A stretch of DNA of 63,079 nt from Aeromonas piscicola (GCF_000820005.1 NZ_CDBL01000037.1:1-63079); one strand, 5' to 3'. Numbered from the stretch's first letter, positions 32,087 through 41,783 are shown. The notes: generated by a model from the sequence alone, not told the origin. A program made the numbers and translations.

Positions 32087-33007
32087 ATGCTGGACATTCA
32101 CTGGCTGCACACCTTCGTTACCCTGGCCCGCCTGCAGCACTTCGGCCAGACCGCCACCGAATTGCACATGACCCAGCCCAACGTCAGCCTGCATCTCAAG
32201 AATCTGGAGCAGGCCACCCGGGTCAAGCTGATTGATCGCAGTCCGTTTCGGCTGACCCAGGCCGGTGAGCGACTGCTGCAAAGCGCCGAGCGCGCCATCA
32301 ACGAGCTGCTGCTGTGCCAGTCCGATCTCAATGCCCTCAACCAGCTGAGCCAAGGGACGCTGGCCATCGCTGCCAGCGACATCATCTCCCGCCTGTTGCT
32401 GATCCAGCCGTTCCAGCGTTTCAAGCAGGCCTTTCCTGGCATCGATCTCACCCTGTTCAACACCACCTCGGATCAGGCGGCCGAGCTGGTCAAGACTGGC
32501 AAGGCGGATCTTGGCTTCGTGATGGCGCAAAAGCGCAGCGAACCGCTGTTCTACACCGAGTTGCAGCAGGTGACCTGGTGCGCACTGGGACACGGCTTGG
32601 CCCGCTGGCAGGCGAGGGCCAAGGTGGGTGAGAGCGATCCCCTCGATGAGCCGACCTTGATCCTGCTCGGCCACGACACCCGCACCCGCGCCCTGATCGA
32701 CCCCTCGCTGCCCCTGCTCGGGCTGCCGAGCTGCCGCATCATGGAGGTGGGCAGCGTGGATGCCCAGCTCGACTGGGCCGAGGCGGGCTTCGGGGTGGCC
32801 ATAGTGCCGGACTTCTCGCTCCACCCGCGCCTCAAGCTCACCGCTCCCGTGACCCGTCTGACCGACTTCCCCGGCACCAGCCTGGGGTATGTGGTGCGCC
32901 AGAATCAGGTGTTGTCGCGGGCCATCAAACAGCTGCTGCACTGGGTGGAGGAGGAGATATTGCAGCCCGACGCCCGCCATCAAGCGGCGCCCAGGGCAGA
33001 AGGTTGA
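32087..33007 (+). CDS. LysR-family regulator divergent from the purA paralogue
   Basis: 306 residues from the ATG at 32087, which has AAGAGG six bases upstream; an earlier in-frame ATG at 32054 lacks one. A winged helix-turn-helix covers residues 1-60 (FGQTATELHMTQPNVSLHLKNLEQ), and the substrate-binding domain runs from about residue 88. The tail (last ~12 residues) is Ala/Arg-rich. Given the divergent layout and a perfect LysR box in between, it most likely controls the adjacent PurA paralogue; the co-inducer is unknown. Confidence 0.93.
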   Translation: MLDIHWLHTFVTLARLQHFGQTATELHMTQPNVSLHLKNLEQATRVKLIDRSPFRLTQAGERLLQSAERAINELLLCQSDLNALNQLSQGTLAIAASDIISRLLLIQPFQRFKQAFPGIDLTLFNTTSDQAAELVKTGKADLGFVMAQKRSEPLFYTELQQVTWCALGHGLARWQARAKVGESDPLDEPTLILLGHDTRTRALIDPSLPLLGLPSCRIMEVGSVDAQLDWAEAGFGVAIVPDFSLHPRLKLTAPVTRLTDFPGTSLGYVVRQNQVLSRAIKQLLHWVEEEILQPDARHQAAPRAEG

Positions 33008-33190
33008 CCAGGTCCGGCGGGACAAGCAGACGGGATGCCCCTTGTGCGCCCGCTTTCACGGCGGGCGCCTGACCGGGTTTGACTGGGCCGGGAGGGGAGA
33101 TAGCGATCGGCCACCGTTTTGCGGCCCGTGTGCGCATGAGTTGCTACAGAACAAGGTAAAAGGTGCAAGGCAACAGCTGCAATGCAAAAG

Positions 33191-33218
33191 AAGAGGCCAC
33201 CCTGACAGGTGGCCTCTT
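33191..33218. terminator. Bidirectional terminator between lysR and TAXI gene
   Basis: AAGAGGCCACC and GGTGGCCTCTT form an 11-bp stem with a short loop, with T-rich flanks on both strands, between convergent genes. Confidence 0.88.
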
Positions 33219-33237
33219 TCGTTGGCGGTACGTGGGA

Positions 33238-34599
33238 TTACTGGGCGGGCACGCTTGCCGAAGGGGTGACCGGCAGGGGCTGGTTCAGGCTGCCACTGGC
33301 GGCACTGGGCGCAGCCCCTTGCGTATCGGCTGGCGCCGAGCCGAGTGCGACCGAGGCGGCTTGTGTGGCTGCAGCGGCAGAAGGTGGCTCCGCCGTCACG
33401 GCTTGCGTGGCCAATGCGGCCGAGGGGGCGTCCACAGTCACAGCTTGCGTGGTCTGGGCGGCCGAGACGGGTGCCACCGGCTGGTTTGTCATTGCACCCG
33501 AGGTTGCTGCCTGTGCTGCTGCGCCATCCCCGGTGGCCTGCGCCGCCGACTGGGCTGCCGGGCTTGCCGTCGCCGCCGAGCCCTCTGACTCCTGAGGGGT
33601 CAGGGATTCGGGGTGCAGTGATGGCGGCGGCAGGACGGCATCCTCCATGCCCCGGTGGCGCGGCACCTCAGCCTCCGCCAGCATGGAGTCTAGGGTGAGG
33701 GTAGTCAGCGCCGGATGCAGACGGGTGAACTGCTTGAGCCGTGCGGTCAGCACGTCGCGCACTGTGCGCACCTGGGTGTCTGGCAGGCTGTCCAGCGCAA
33801 CCAGTTCGGCGGTGACGGCGAAGGTGTTGATGCCGCTAGGCTGGCCCGGGTAGAGGTTGGCGCCGATACGGCCGCGCTGGTAATAAGGGTGGTTCTTGAG
33901 CAGGCGATCGATCTGCTCCCCCTCGATGGGGATGATGCGTGCCTTGCAGCGACCGGTCAGATCCCCTATGCCCTGATTGGGGTGGCCCGCCACCATGAAG
34001 GCGGCGTCCAGCGTGCCATCGCAGAGCCCCTCCAGCCGGTTGTTGATGGAGGAGGGAATAACGGGCGCGAAGCTGCTCTCCTGCCAGCCCATGGCATCGA
34101 GCAGGGCCTGGCTGGTGACGCGCTCTCCCGAACCCGGATTGCCCAGATCGACCCGTTTGCCTTCGATGTCGGCCAGGGTGTTGATGTTGCTGTTGGCGCC
34201 GGCGATCAGGGTCAGCGACTCCTGATGGAGTCGAAACAGGCTGCGAAGCCGGTCGTTGGGCGGCTGGCCCACGAAGGGGCCTGTGCCGTGGGCGGCGTGG
34301 TGCACCACATCCGACTGCACCAGCGCCAGCTGGATTTTCCCCTGGCCCAGCTCCTTCAGGTTGGCGAGGGAGCCCGAGGTGCTCTGCACGGTGCAGTGCA
34401 GCCCGTGGTTGGCGTTATCTTCGTTCAGCAGGCGGCAGATGGCCCCTCCCGCCGGATAGTAGACGCCGTTGAGCGCCCCCGTGCCTATGGTGAGATAGGC
34501 CGGCGTGGCGGCGTGCAGGGGCAGCACCAGGGCTGCCGCCAGCCAGGGCAGGGCGGTACGAGACAGGGTCGACAGGTGGTGCAGGGCGCTTGGCAACAT
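33238..34599 (-). CDS. TAXI-family TRAP solute-binding protein with a low-complexity C-terminal tail
   Basis: 453 residues from the ATG at 34599 (an upstream in-frame start at 34659 is possible; neither has a strong ribosome site). The signal peptide ends near residue 30 (LPLHA). Residues ~30-330 are a TAXI-type periplasmic binding domain: IGTGALNGVYYPAGGAICRLL, a VQSDVVHHA block and GSGERVTSQALLDAMGW are diagnostic. The last ~115 residues are rich in Ala, Thr, Gln and Pro, with an ATQAVT-x(3,5)-P-SAA motif repeated about three times (DNA 33340-33470). No TRAP membrane subunit is encoded nearby. The ligand is unknown; related proteins bind glutamate or similar acids. Confidence 0.88.
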   Translation of the reverse strand: MLPSALHHLSTLSRTALPWLAAALVLPLHAATPAYLTIGTGALNGVYYPAGGAICRLLNEDNANHGLHCTVQSTSGSLANLKELGQGKIQLALVQSDVVHHAAHGTGPFVGQPPNDRLRSLFRLHQESLTLIAGANSNINTLADIEGKRVDLGNPGSGERVTSQALLDAMGWQESSFAPVIPSSINNRLEGLCDGTLDAAFMVAGHPNQGIGDLTGRCKARIIPIEGEQIDRLLKNHPYYQRGRIGANLYPGQPSGINTFAVTAELVALDSLPDTQVRTVRDVLTARLKQFTRLHPALTTLTLDSMLAEAEVPRHRGMEDAVLPPPSLHPESLTPQESEGSAATASPAAQSAAQATGDGAAAQAATSGAMTNQPVAPVSAAQTTQAVTVDAPSAALATQAVTAEPPSAAAATQAASVALGSAPADTQGAAPSAASGSLNQPLPVTPSASVPAQ

Positions 34600-34782
34600 A
34601 ATGAACCGGATCAATGGCTGATAAAAAGGATGGGCCAAGCCCATCCCGTCTGACATCACGGCCTGCCGCTATCTGGCGCAGAGGCGGGTTGGCATGGCAT
34701 GTGCCATTCAAATCCGCTCTCATCGCTTATGGCGGTGGCTGGTGCAGCTGACATTCAGCCGCAAAAATATACCCTATTGCCA

Positions 34783-35922
34783 TCAGATGCGAGTCTGGAT
34801 CGCTTTCTCCATCCGGGCCAGCGCCTCGGTCAGCCGTGCCCGGGTGCAACCGAAGTTGAGCCGCACGAACTGGCCATCGCCGAACTGGGCGCCGGGGGAG
34901 AGTCCCACCCCTGCCTGCTCGAAGAAGGCGATGGGATCCTCGAGACCGAGCACACTGACGTCGATCCAGGCGAGGTAGGTGGCCTGATGGCGCGCCAGCT
35001 TGACGCCGGGCCAGCGGGCGACCGCCTGCTCGATCAGCGTCAGGTTGGCGGCCAGGTAGTCGAGCTGTTCGCTGAGCCAGGGGTCGCCTCCCTCATAGGC
35101 CGCCTCGGCCGCCACAAAGCCAAGCAGGTTGACGTCGGCGCTGATGCCGCGCATCGCCTGTTGCAGTTTGAGGCGCAGGCGGGCGTTTGGCACCACGGCG
35201 AAGGCGCAGCACAGACCCGCGATATTGAAGGTCTTACTCGGTGCCATCATGACGGCGCAGCGCTCGGCCGCTGCCGGGCTGATGGCGCCATAGGGTATGT
35301 GGCGGGCATTTTTGTCCAGCAGCAGGTCGCAATGGATCTCGTCCGAGCAGACAACCAGATTGTGGCGCTCGGCGATGGCATCTATGGCTTCCAGCTCGGC
35401 GCGGGTGAACACGGTACCGCCCGGGTTGTGCGGGTTGCACAGCAGCAGCAGATCCGCCGCCGGGGCCTGACGCTCAAGTTCTTCCAGATCCAGCACCCAG
35501 CGACCGGCCTCTTCCACCATGGGCACTGTGAGCAGGGGGCGATCGTTGAACCCGGGTGCCTGCAGGAAGGGGTAGTAGACCGGCTTGGGGGTGATGATGC
35601 CGCGGCCGTGCTGGCTCCAGGCCTTGCACGCCAGATTGAGGCCGGGTACCACGCCGGGCAGGAAGATGAGCCACTCCGGCTGTATGGTCCAGCCGTAGCG
35701 GCTGGCCAGACGCGCCATGATCAGTTCGATCAGCCGGGCAGAGGGGCGCGAGTAACCGAAGATGCCGTGGGCGACCCGCTGGGTGAGGGCCTCGATGACG
35801 GCGGGCGGCGAGACAAAGTCGGTGTCGGCTACCCACATGGGCAGCACGTCCTGTCCCTTGTACTTGTCCCATTTCAGACTCATGGTGTCGCGACGATCTA
35901 TTTCCCGGTCAAAATCAAACAT
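34783..35922 (-). CDS. MalY/PatB-family PLP-dependent C-S lyase (cystathionine beta-lyase type)
   Basis: 379 residues, full length for the family. It starts MFDFDREIDRRDTMSLKWDKYKG, matching the MalY/PatB N-terminus. The PLP-binding Lys lies in PSKTFNIAGLCCAF, the Asn/Asp/Tyr cofactor contacts in CNPHNPGGTVFT and SDEIHCDLL, and the substrate Arg in RLNFGCTRARL. These enzymes cleave cystathionine or cysteine conjugates to a thiol, pyruvate and ammonia; MalY in E. coli also represses MalT. It is a cytoplasmic dimer by family analogy. The gene is divergent from a sugar-efflux MFS gene. I cannot choose between the MalY and PatB names. Confidence 0.92.
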   Translation of the reverse strand: MFDFDREIDRRDTMSLKWDKYKGQDVLPMWVADTDFVSPPAVIEALTQRVAHGIFGYSRPSARLIELIMARLASRYGWTIQPEWLIFLPGVVPGLNLACKAWSQHGRGIITPKPVYYPFLQAPGFNDRPLLTVPMVEEAGRWVLDLEELERQAPAADLLLLCNPHNPGGTVFTRAELEAIDAIAERHNLVVCSDEIHCDLLLDKNARHIPYGAISPAAAERCAVMMAPSKTFNIAGLCCAFAVVPNARLRLKLQQAMRGISADVNLLGFVAAEAAYEGGDPWLSEQLDYLAANLTLIEQAVARWPGVKLARHQATYLAWIDVSVLGLEDPIAFFEQAGVGLSPGAQFGDGQFVRLNFGCTRARLTEALARMEKAIQTRI

Positions 35923-35985
35923 GTGAAATCCTTATGCTGGGCAGTGGGCTTTCAATGTACGGGGTCGGGCGCGGGGTCGCAAGCC

Positions 35986-36015
35986 TTGAGGTGACTCTTG
36001 ATAATGACATAAAAT
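35986..36015 (+). promoter_or_regulatory. Predicted promoter of the sugar-efflux gene
   Basis: TTGAGG and TAAAAT are separated by 18 bases, about 70 bases before the start codon at 36084. Confidence 0.5.
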
Positions 36016-36083
36016 AAGCGACGCCATTTCATGCACTTGCCGAATTTTGGCCAGTTTTCTTCCCCCCAATCAGTGGTAATCCT

Positions 36084-37256
36084 ATGAGCTTGTTGACCGC
36101 CGCGCTGAAGAGGTCGGATCCCGTCTCCCTCTCTTTTTTGGCCGTGACCTTTATGACCGGGGTGGCGGTGGCGCTCCAGGTGCCTACCTTGAGCCTGTTT
36201 CTGGCCGAAGAGGTGCAGGTGCGCCCCTTGCTGGTCGGACTGTTTTACACGGTCAACGCCGTGATCGGCATCCTCATCAGCCAGTGGCTCGGCCATCGCT
36301 CCGACAGCAAGGGAGATCGCAAGCGACTGATCCTGCGCTGCTGTTTCGCTGGGGTGGTGCTCTCCCTGTTGTTCGCCTGGAATCGCAACTACTGGCTGCT
36401 GGTGAGCCTGGGGGTGGTGCTGGCGAGTCTGGCCGCCACCGCCAGTCCCCAGTTGTTTGCCTTGGCGCGGGAATATGCCGACAGCCGCAACAAGCGGGCG
36501 GACATGTTCAGCTCCGTGCTGCGGGCCCAGTTCTCCCTGGCCTGGGTGATTGGCCCTCCCATCGCCTTCGCGCTGGCCATCGGCTATGGCTTCGAGGTGA
36601 TGTATCTCGCCTCCGCTCTGGCCTACCTCATCTGTGCCTTCGTGGTGTGGCGCTGGCTGCCCTCCCTGCCGCTGCCCACGCCAAACAGCGAGGTTGAGCG
36701 GGTCAGCAGCTGGAAGGATCCCTCGGTGCGGGCGCTGTTCATCGCCTCCACCCTGATGTGGACCTGCAACAGCATGTACCTCATCAACATGCCGCTCTAC
36801 ATCACCCGCGAGCTGGGGCTGGAGGAGAAGCTGGCCGGTGTGCTGATGGGCACGGCGGCAGCCCTCGAGATCCCCTTCATGCTGCTGGCGGGCTACTACA
36901 CCCAGCGCTTCGGCAAGCGTCCCATGATGCTGGTGGCCGTGCTGGCAGGGGTCGGTTTCTACGTGGGGCTGGTCACCCTGTCGAGCCAGTCTGCGCTCAT
37001 CGCGCTGCAACTGCTCAACGCCATCTTCATCGGCATAGTCGCCGGGATCGGCATGTCCTACTTCCAGGATCTGATGCCGGGGCGCGCCGGAGTGGCGACT
37101 ACCCTGTTTGCCAACAGCATACGCACCGGCTCCATCATGGCGGGAGCCATCGCGGGGACTGTGGCCGAGATCTGGAGTTTTCACGGGGTCTTCATGGTGG
37201 CGACTGCGCTGGCGCTGGCGGCACTGGGCGCCTGCTGGCGGGTGCCCAATGTGTGA
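36084..37256 (+). CDS. MFS sugar-efflux transporter, SetA/SetB type
   Basis: 390 residues with twelve predicted helices. The N-terminal half shows the Set-family features: PTLSLFLAEEVQVRPLLVGLFYTVNAV and QWLGHRSDSKGDRKRLIL (MFS motif between helices 2 and 3). Set proteins export lactose, glucose analogues and other sugars from the cytoplasm, easing sugar-phosphate stress. It is convergent with the LysR gene at 37312, 55 bases away. The true substrate is unknown. Confidence 0.9.
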   Translation: MSLLTAALKRSDPVSLSFLAVTFMTGVAVALQVPTLSLFLAEEVQVRPLLVGLFYTVNAVIGILISQWLGHRSDSKGDRKRLILRCCFAGVVLSLLFAWNRNYWLLVSLGVVLASLAATASPQLFALAREYADSRNKRADMFSSVLRAQFSLAWVIGPPIAFALAIGYGFEVMYLASALAYLICAFVVWRWLPSLPLPTPNSEVERVSSWKDPSVRALFIASTLMWTCNSMYLINMPLYITRELGLEEKLAGVLMGTAAALEIPFMLLAGYYTQRFGKRPMMLVAVLAGVGFYVGLVTLSSQSALIALQLLNAIFIGIVAGIGMSYFQDLMPGRAGVATTLFANSIRTGSIMAGAIAGTVAEIWSFHGVFMVATALALAALGACWRVPNV

Positions 37257-37311
37257 GGCGGGTCTGTGACCGGTTGGCTATGGGTGACGCAGGCAGCCTG
37301 ACGGCTTGTGC

Positions 37312-38196
37312 TTATTTGTCGTTGTCGTTCTGATATTCGTTGCGCAGGCAGCGCAGCAGCAGCTCGGTGGCCGGCCCCAGCGAATCCGCTGACGGGGTCA
37401 GCAGATAGGTGTAGAGATGGCGTTCGTTGCCACTTGCCAGATCCAGCGGCACCAGGACGCCGCTGGCCAGCTCCTCCTGCACCAGATGGCGGGGCAGCCA
37501 GGCATAGCCGAGGCCGAGTTTGAGCATGGCGATCACTTCGTGATAGTGGGTCGCCTTCCAGCCGGTATCATCCGCATCGTTCCAGTCCACCGAGCGGTGA
37601 ATGGGGGGATGCAGGCTTATCTGGTTGTGGCTGGCAAGCTCGTCGGTTGAAACGGCCCCCGTCAGGGCGGCGAGGGGATGTTCGGCCGAACAGAGCGGCA
37701 GCAGGCACACTTCGTCCAGCGGCAGGCCGGTGCGATCCTGGGGCAGGTGCTCGGAGAGCATGAGATCCCCAACTTGCAAGGCGTTGAAGTGGCAGTGAAT
37801 GCGTTCGTGCAGATTGACGCGGCAGCCCCGGCTGCGGGGATAGAAGTGGGCCAGCGCCCGATAGAGTCGCTCCCGTGGTTGCAGCACGGAAACATAGAGA
37901 TTGATCTGCGGTTCCCACTGCCGTTCCAGGTTGTTGGCCAGGTTTTCCAGCTCTTCCACCTGCTGGCTGAGCTGACGCGCCCGCTTGAGGAAGATCTCCC
38001 CGGCTGGCGTCAATACCGCCTTGCGCCCCCTCACTTCCAGCAGGGGGACTCCCAGACTCTGCTGCAGCTTGGCCACCGCATGATTGAGAGAGGATTGGCT
38101 CTTGTTCAGTGCCTCGGCGGCCTGGGCATAACCGCCGCAGTCCACCACGGCCTGAAAGATCCGCCATTGCTCAAACGTGCTCTTGGGACGAAACAT
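37312..38196 (-). CDS. LysR-family transcriptional regulator
   Basis: 294 residues. The winged helix-turn-helix is clear at residues 8-65 (FEQWRIFQAVVDCGGYAQAAEALNKSQSSLNHAVAKLQ), followed by a dimerisation helix and a LysR substrate-binding domain with an unusual His/Asp-rich stretch around residues 185-215. It is convergent with the sugar-efflux gene and downstream of yciK on the same strand, with a 109-bp gap. The target and effector cannot be read. Confidence 0.92.
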   Translation of the reverse strand: MFRPKSTFEQWRIFQAVVDCGGYAQAAEALNKSQSSLNHAVAKLQQSLGVPLLEVRGRKAVLTPAGEIFLKRARQLSQQVEELENLANNLERQWEPQINLYVSVLQPRERLYRALAHFYPRSRGCRVNLHERIHCHFNALQVGDLMLSEHLPQDRTGLPLDEVCLLPLCSAEHPLAALTGAVSTDELASHNQISLHPPIHRSVDWNDADDTGWKATHYHEVIAMLKLGLGYAWLPRHLVQEELASGVLVPLDLASGNERHLYTYLLTPSADSLGPATELLLRCLRNEYQNDNDK

Positions 38197-38305
38197 ATCT
38201 CAACCTGATAAGGGATCGGATCTGATAAAGGCCTTCGACAGGGTGCCGACGACACCCTATTGAATTTAACCCCATGCGGTGCAGGGTTCCGGTTATTTTG
38301 TTGAT

Positions 38306-39061
38306 TTATTTGGGCTGGGCCACAAAGGTCTGACCGGTTTTGCCACGGCTGTCCTGTCCCATCAGGTAGAGATAGAGCGGCATCAGGTCGGCTGGCGTCT
38401 TGAGCTGCTGGGGATCTTCCGCCGGGAAGGCGCTGGCGCGCATCTTGGTGCGGGTACCGCCCGGGTTGAGGGTGTTGACTCGCACAGCCGTGTTTTCCAG
38501 TTCGTCGGCCAGCACTTCCATCATGCCTTCGATGGCGAACTTGGAGATGGCGTAGGTGCCCCAGTAGGCGCGGCCCTTGCGCCCCACGCTGGAGGAGGTG
38601 TAGACGATGGAGGACTCACCGTGCTCCCTGGCGGTCTGGCGGATCAGCGGCAGCAGCGCCTGGGTCAGCAGGAATTCGGATTTCACGTTGACCTGCATCA
38701 CCTCGTCCCACTCTTTCTCCTGAATATGTTCGAAGGGAGAAAGGGTGCCGAGCAGGCCGGCGTTGAACAGCACGCCGTCGAGGCGGCCAAACTGCTGGGC
38801 GAAGGTCTCGGCCATGCCGCGGTAGTGGGCGGCGGTTGCCCCTTTCAGGTCCACCGGCACTATGGCGGGAAGGGGATAACCGGCGGCCTCAATCTGGTCA
38901 TAAACAGCCTCGAGTTTGGCACTGGTGCGGCCGAGCAGGATCACGGTCGCGCCGTGGGCGGCATAGGTGATCGCCGCTTCGCGGCCTATGCCGTCACCGG
39001 CACCTGTGACCAGAATGACCTTGTCCTTGAGCAGATCCCGGGGTGCCTGATAATCGAGCAT
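38306..39061 (-). CDS. yciK: YciK-type short-chain dehydrogenase/reductase
   Basis: 251 residues from the ATG at 39061, matching E. coli YciK in length and start (MLDYQAP-RDLLKDKVILVTGAGDGIG). The Rossmann motif GAGDGIG, the NAG strand (FNAGLLG) and the catalytic Y-x-x-x-K (YAISK) with Ser (SSSVGRKGR) are all present, so it is an active-looking NAD(P)-dependent oxidoreductase. Substrate unknown. It is divergent from sohB, its near neighbour in E. coli. Confidence 0.93.
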   Translation of the reverse strand: MLDYQAPRDLLKDKVILVTGAGDGIGREAAITYAAHGATVILLGRTSAKLEAVYDQIEAAGYPLPAIVPVDLKGATAAHYRGMAETFAQQFGRLDGVLFNAGLLGTLSPFEHIQEKEWDEVMQVNVKSEFLLTQALLPLIRQTAREHGESSIVYTSSSVGRKGRAYWGTYAISKFAIEGMMEVLADELENTAVRVNTLNPGGTRTKMRASAFPAEDPQQLKTPADLMPLYLYLMGQDSRGKTGQTFVAQPK

Positions 39062-39284
39062 GACAACTCCTGTTAACAAATTCGTGGCAGATGCGCGCGG
39101 CAATAGAGGGGTAAGTGTACTGACCCCGCACGGCATTTGACCAGTATGAGACGGCAAAAATGTGAAGAAAATAGAGGGGTTGTGATTGAATAGTGTGTTT
39201 TTTGAGCCGCTGTCGCAGAGTTTTTGCGCGAGCCCTGCAAACTCCCTAGAATGTGAAAAACTCGAACACTGAGCGGAGCATCAA

Positions 39285-40292
39285 GTGGCATTTTTGACCG
39301 AATATGGGCTGTTCCTGGCCAAGACCCTCACCTTACTGCTGGCCATAGCTGCCGTCATCCTGATGGTGATCAGCAGCCGTCAGCCGAAATCCCGCAAGGG
39401 TGAGCTGGTGGTGACAGATCTCTCCAGCGAGCTGGAAGCAGGGCGTTACCAGTTGCAGGCGGCGCTGGCCGGCAAGACCGAGCGCAAGCAGCTGGAGAAG
39501 GCGCGCAAGGCTGAACACAAGGCCCGAGCCAAGACCGAAGACGAGCGCAGCCGGCTGTTTGTGCTCGATTTCAACGGCAGCATGGACGCCAAAGAGGTGG
39601 CTTCCCTGCGGGAAGAGGTGAGCGCCGTGATAGGCGTTGCCCAGTCCGGTGACGAAGTGTTGCTGCGCCTTGAGTCCGGCGGCGGTGTGGTGCATGGCTA
39701 TGGGCTGGCTGCTTCCCAGCTGCAGCGACTGCGTGACAAGGGCATCAAGCTCACGGTGGCCATCGACAAGGTGGCGGCGAGCGGCGGTTACATGATGGCC
39801 TGCGTGGCGGATCAGATCCTGGCTGCGCCCTTTGCCATCGTCGGCTCCATCGGGGTGATAGCCCAGTTGCCGAACTTCAACAAGCTCTTGAAAAAGCACG
39901 ACATCGAATTCGAGATGCACACCGCAGGCCAGTACAAGCGCACCATCACCATGTTCGGTGAGAACGACGATCTGGGGCGGGAGAAGTTTCGCGAGGAGCT
40001 GGGCGCCATCCACGAGCGGTTCAAGGCGTTTGTGGCCGAGCACAGACCCAACCTCGACATAGACAGTGTCACCACGGGGGAGCACTGGCTGGCGAGTCAG
40101 GCCAAGGGACTGGGGCTGGTGGACACCCTCTGCACCAGCGACGACTACCTGCTGGCCCAGGCCAGCCATCACAAGGTGGTCGGCATCAGCTATCGCAAGC
40201 CAAAGAGCCTGACTCAGAAGCTGGGCCAGCAGGCGGCCCTGGCGCTGGAGTCGAGCTTCGGCCAGCTGTGGCAGCAGAGTCCCTGGCGCTGA
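39285..40292 (+). CDS. sohB: SohB, S49-family inner-membrane serine protease
   Basis: 335 residues, starting with GTG at 39285 after GCGGAG. One N-terminal membrane anchor (about residues 10-30) is followed by a charged linker and the S49 protease domain. The catalytic Ser lies in AASGGYMMACVAD and the Lys in AGQYKRTITMFGEND, the dyad of the SppA/SohB family. SohB degrades periplasmic or membrane proteins and can compensate for loss of DegP. It ends with a strong hairpin shared with the convergent astB. Confidence 0.95.
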   Translation: MAFLTEYGLFLAKTLTLLLAIAAVILMVISSRQPKSRKGELVVTDLSSELEAGRYQLQAALAGKTERKQLEKARKAEHKARAKTEDERSRLFVLDFNGSMDAKEVASLREEVSAVIGVAQSGDEVLLRLESGGGVVHGYGLAASQLQRLRDKGIKLTVAIDKVAASGGYMMACVADQILAAPFAIVGSIGVIAQLPNFNKLLKKHDIEFEMHTAGQYKRTITMFGENDDLGREKFREELGAIHERFKAFVAEHRPNLDIDSVTTGEHWLASQAKGLGLVDTLCTSDDYLLAQASHHKVVGISYRKPKSLTQKLGQQAALALESSFGQLWQQSPWR

Positions 40293-40315
40293 GGCCTCGC
40301 TTGCACCACGGGCAT

Positions 40316-40346
40316 GAAAAAGCCGGGCATTTGCCCGGCTTTTTCT
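40316..40346. terminator. Bidirectional terminator between sohB and astB
   Basis: A perfect stem (GAAAAAGCCGGGCA and complement) closes on a minimal loop and is flanked by A and T runs, serving both convergent genes. Confidence 0.93.
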
Positions 40347-40356
40347 ATCCAGCGAC

Positions 40357-41694
40357 TCAGCGCTGGAACGGGTAGACGGAGCCGAGTTTGAGGATCTGGG
40401 TCAGTTCGTCCAGGGCGGTGCGGGACTCCTGCACCAGCGCCGGGTCGCGCAGATCGTCCAGCGCCAGGCTGTCGCGGTAATGGCGATCCACCCAGTTATC
40501 GAGGCGGGCAAACTGGCTGTCGTTGATGAGGCAGGCCGGATTGACCGCCGCCAGCTCCTGATCGTTCATGGCGACCCGCAGCCGCAGACAGGCGGGGCCA
40601 CCGCCGTTGCGCATGCTCTGCTTCACGTCCATGTAGTGCACCTGCTTGATGGGGGTGCCCTTGGCGAGGAGTTGGCCGAGGTAGGCCGATACGGCCGGGT
40701 TGTCACGACACTCTGTGGGGGCGATGATCGCCATCTCGCCGGACGGCAGGGTCAGGATCTGGGTGTTGAACAGATAGGATTTCACCGCATCCTGCACCGA
40801 CACCTCGGCAGTCGGTACCTCGATGAAGTGCAGCTCGCCTTCGCCGAACTTGGTGCGCACCTCGACCAGCGCCGACTCGGTATTGAGAAACGCCTGCTGG
40901 TGGAAGAAGAGCACGTTCTGGTTGCCTACCGCTATCACGTCGTTGTGAAACACCCCTTGATCGATCACGTCCGGATTCTGCTGGATGAAGACGGCACTCT
41001 CTTCACTCAACCCGTGCAGCCGGGCGATGGCCTGGCTCGCCTCCAGCGTCTGGCGGGCCGGGTAGCGCTTGGGGGCTGGCTGGGAGACATCAAACGCGCT
41101 ACGGCCATAGACGAACAGCTCGACCCCGGACTCGCCGTAGGCACGACACAGTCGGGTATGGTTGGCGGCGCCCTCGTCACCGAAGTGGTCGTTCTCCGGC
41201 AGGTGCTGGTGGTGATAGAAGTGGCGGTCGTTGTTGAACACGGCGCGCAGTATGCGGCCCGTCACCTCGGGTTCGAGGGAGCGGTGGAACTTGTTGGTCA
41301 GGTTGGCGGGGGTGAAGTGAATGCGGCCATCCTGGGTATCGGCACTCGGGGAGACGGTGGCGGCGTTGGCAGTCCACATGCTGGAGGCCGAATAACAGGC
41401 GGCCAGCACGGCGGGTGCCTGTTTCGCGGCCTGGGCCAGCACGCTTGCATCATTGCCGGTGAAGCCGAGGCGGCGCAGAGTGGCCAGATCCGGCCGCTCC
41501 TGCGGTGCCAGCACCCCCTGGGTCATGCCAAGCTCGGTCAGCGCCTTCATCTTGCGCAGCCCCTGCTTGGCCGCCTCCTTCGGATTGGACGCCTCCTTGG
41601 CGTTACTCTGGGAGGCGACGTTGCCATAGGACAAGCCGGCATAGTTGTGGGTCGGGCCGACCAGGCCGTCGAAGTTGACCTCGAAGTGCTTCAT
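40357..41694 (-). CDS. astB: N-succinylarginine dihydrolase
   Basis: 445 residues. The ATG at 41694 has AAGGA about eight bases upstream; the in-frame ATG at 41703 is too close to it. It converts N-succinylarginine to N-succinylornithine, second step of the arginine succinyltransferase pathway. Family marks: [18 protein letters not shown] at the start, [12 protein letters not shown] in the middle and [14 protein letters not shown] with the catalytic Cys near the end. The astA, astC, astD and astE genes are not beside it, so the pathway is split. A 41-bp inverted repeat lies in its upstream region. Confidence 0.97.
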   Translation of the reverse strand: MKHFEVNFDGLVGPTHNYAGLSYGNVASQSNAKEASNPKEAAKQGLRKMKALTELGMTQGVLAPQERPDLATLRRLGFTGNDASVLAQAAKQAPAVLAACYSASSMWTANAATVSPSADTQDGRIHFTPANLTNKFHRSLEPEVTGRILRAVFNNDRHFYHHQHLPENDHFGDEGAANHTRLCRAYGESGVELFVYGRSAFDVSQPAPKRYPARQTLEASQAIARLHGLSEESAVFIQQNPDVIDQGVFHNDVIAVGNQNVLFFHQQAFLNTESALVEVRTKFGEGELHFIEVPTAEVSVQDAVKSYLFNTQILTLPSGEMAIIAPTECRDNPAVSAYLGQLLAKGTPIKQVHYMDVKQSMRNGGGPACLRLRVAMNDQELAAVNPACLINDSQFARLDNWVDRHYRDSLALDDLRDPALVQESRTALDELTQILKLGSVYPFQR

Positions 41695-41783
41695 TGCGGA
41701 CATCCTTTCGATTTTTATATGGGTAGCGGTTCCTTCCGCGCACAAAGCTGCGGGATGCAGCCATTATAAGGAGATTTTGTCTT

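Noticed and set aside
33340..33470. CRISPR-like or minisatellite array
   Set aside because: The repetition is in-frame coding for the Ala/Thr/Gln/Pro tail of the TAXI protein, degenerate and without spacers.
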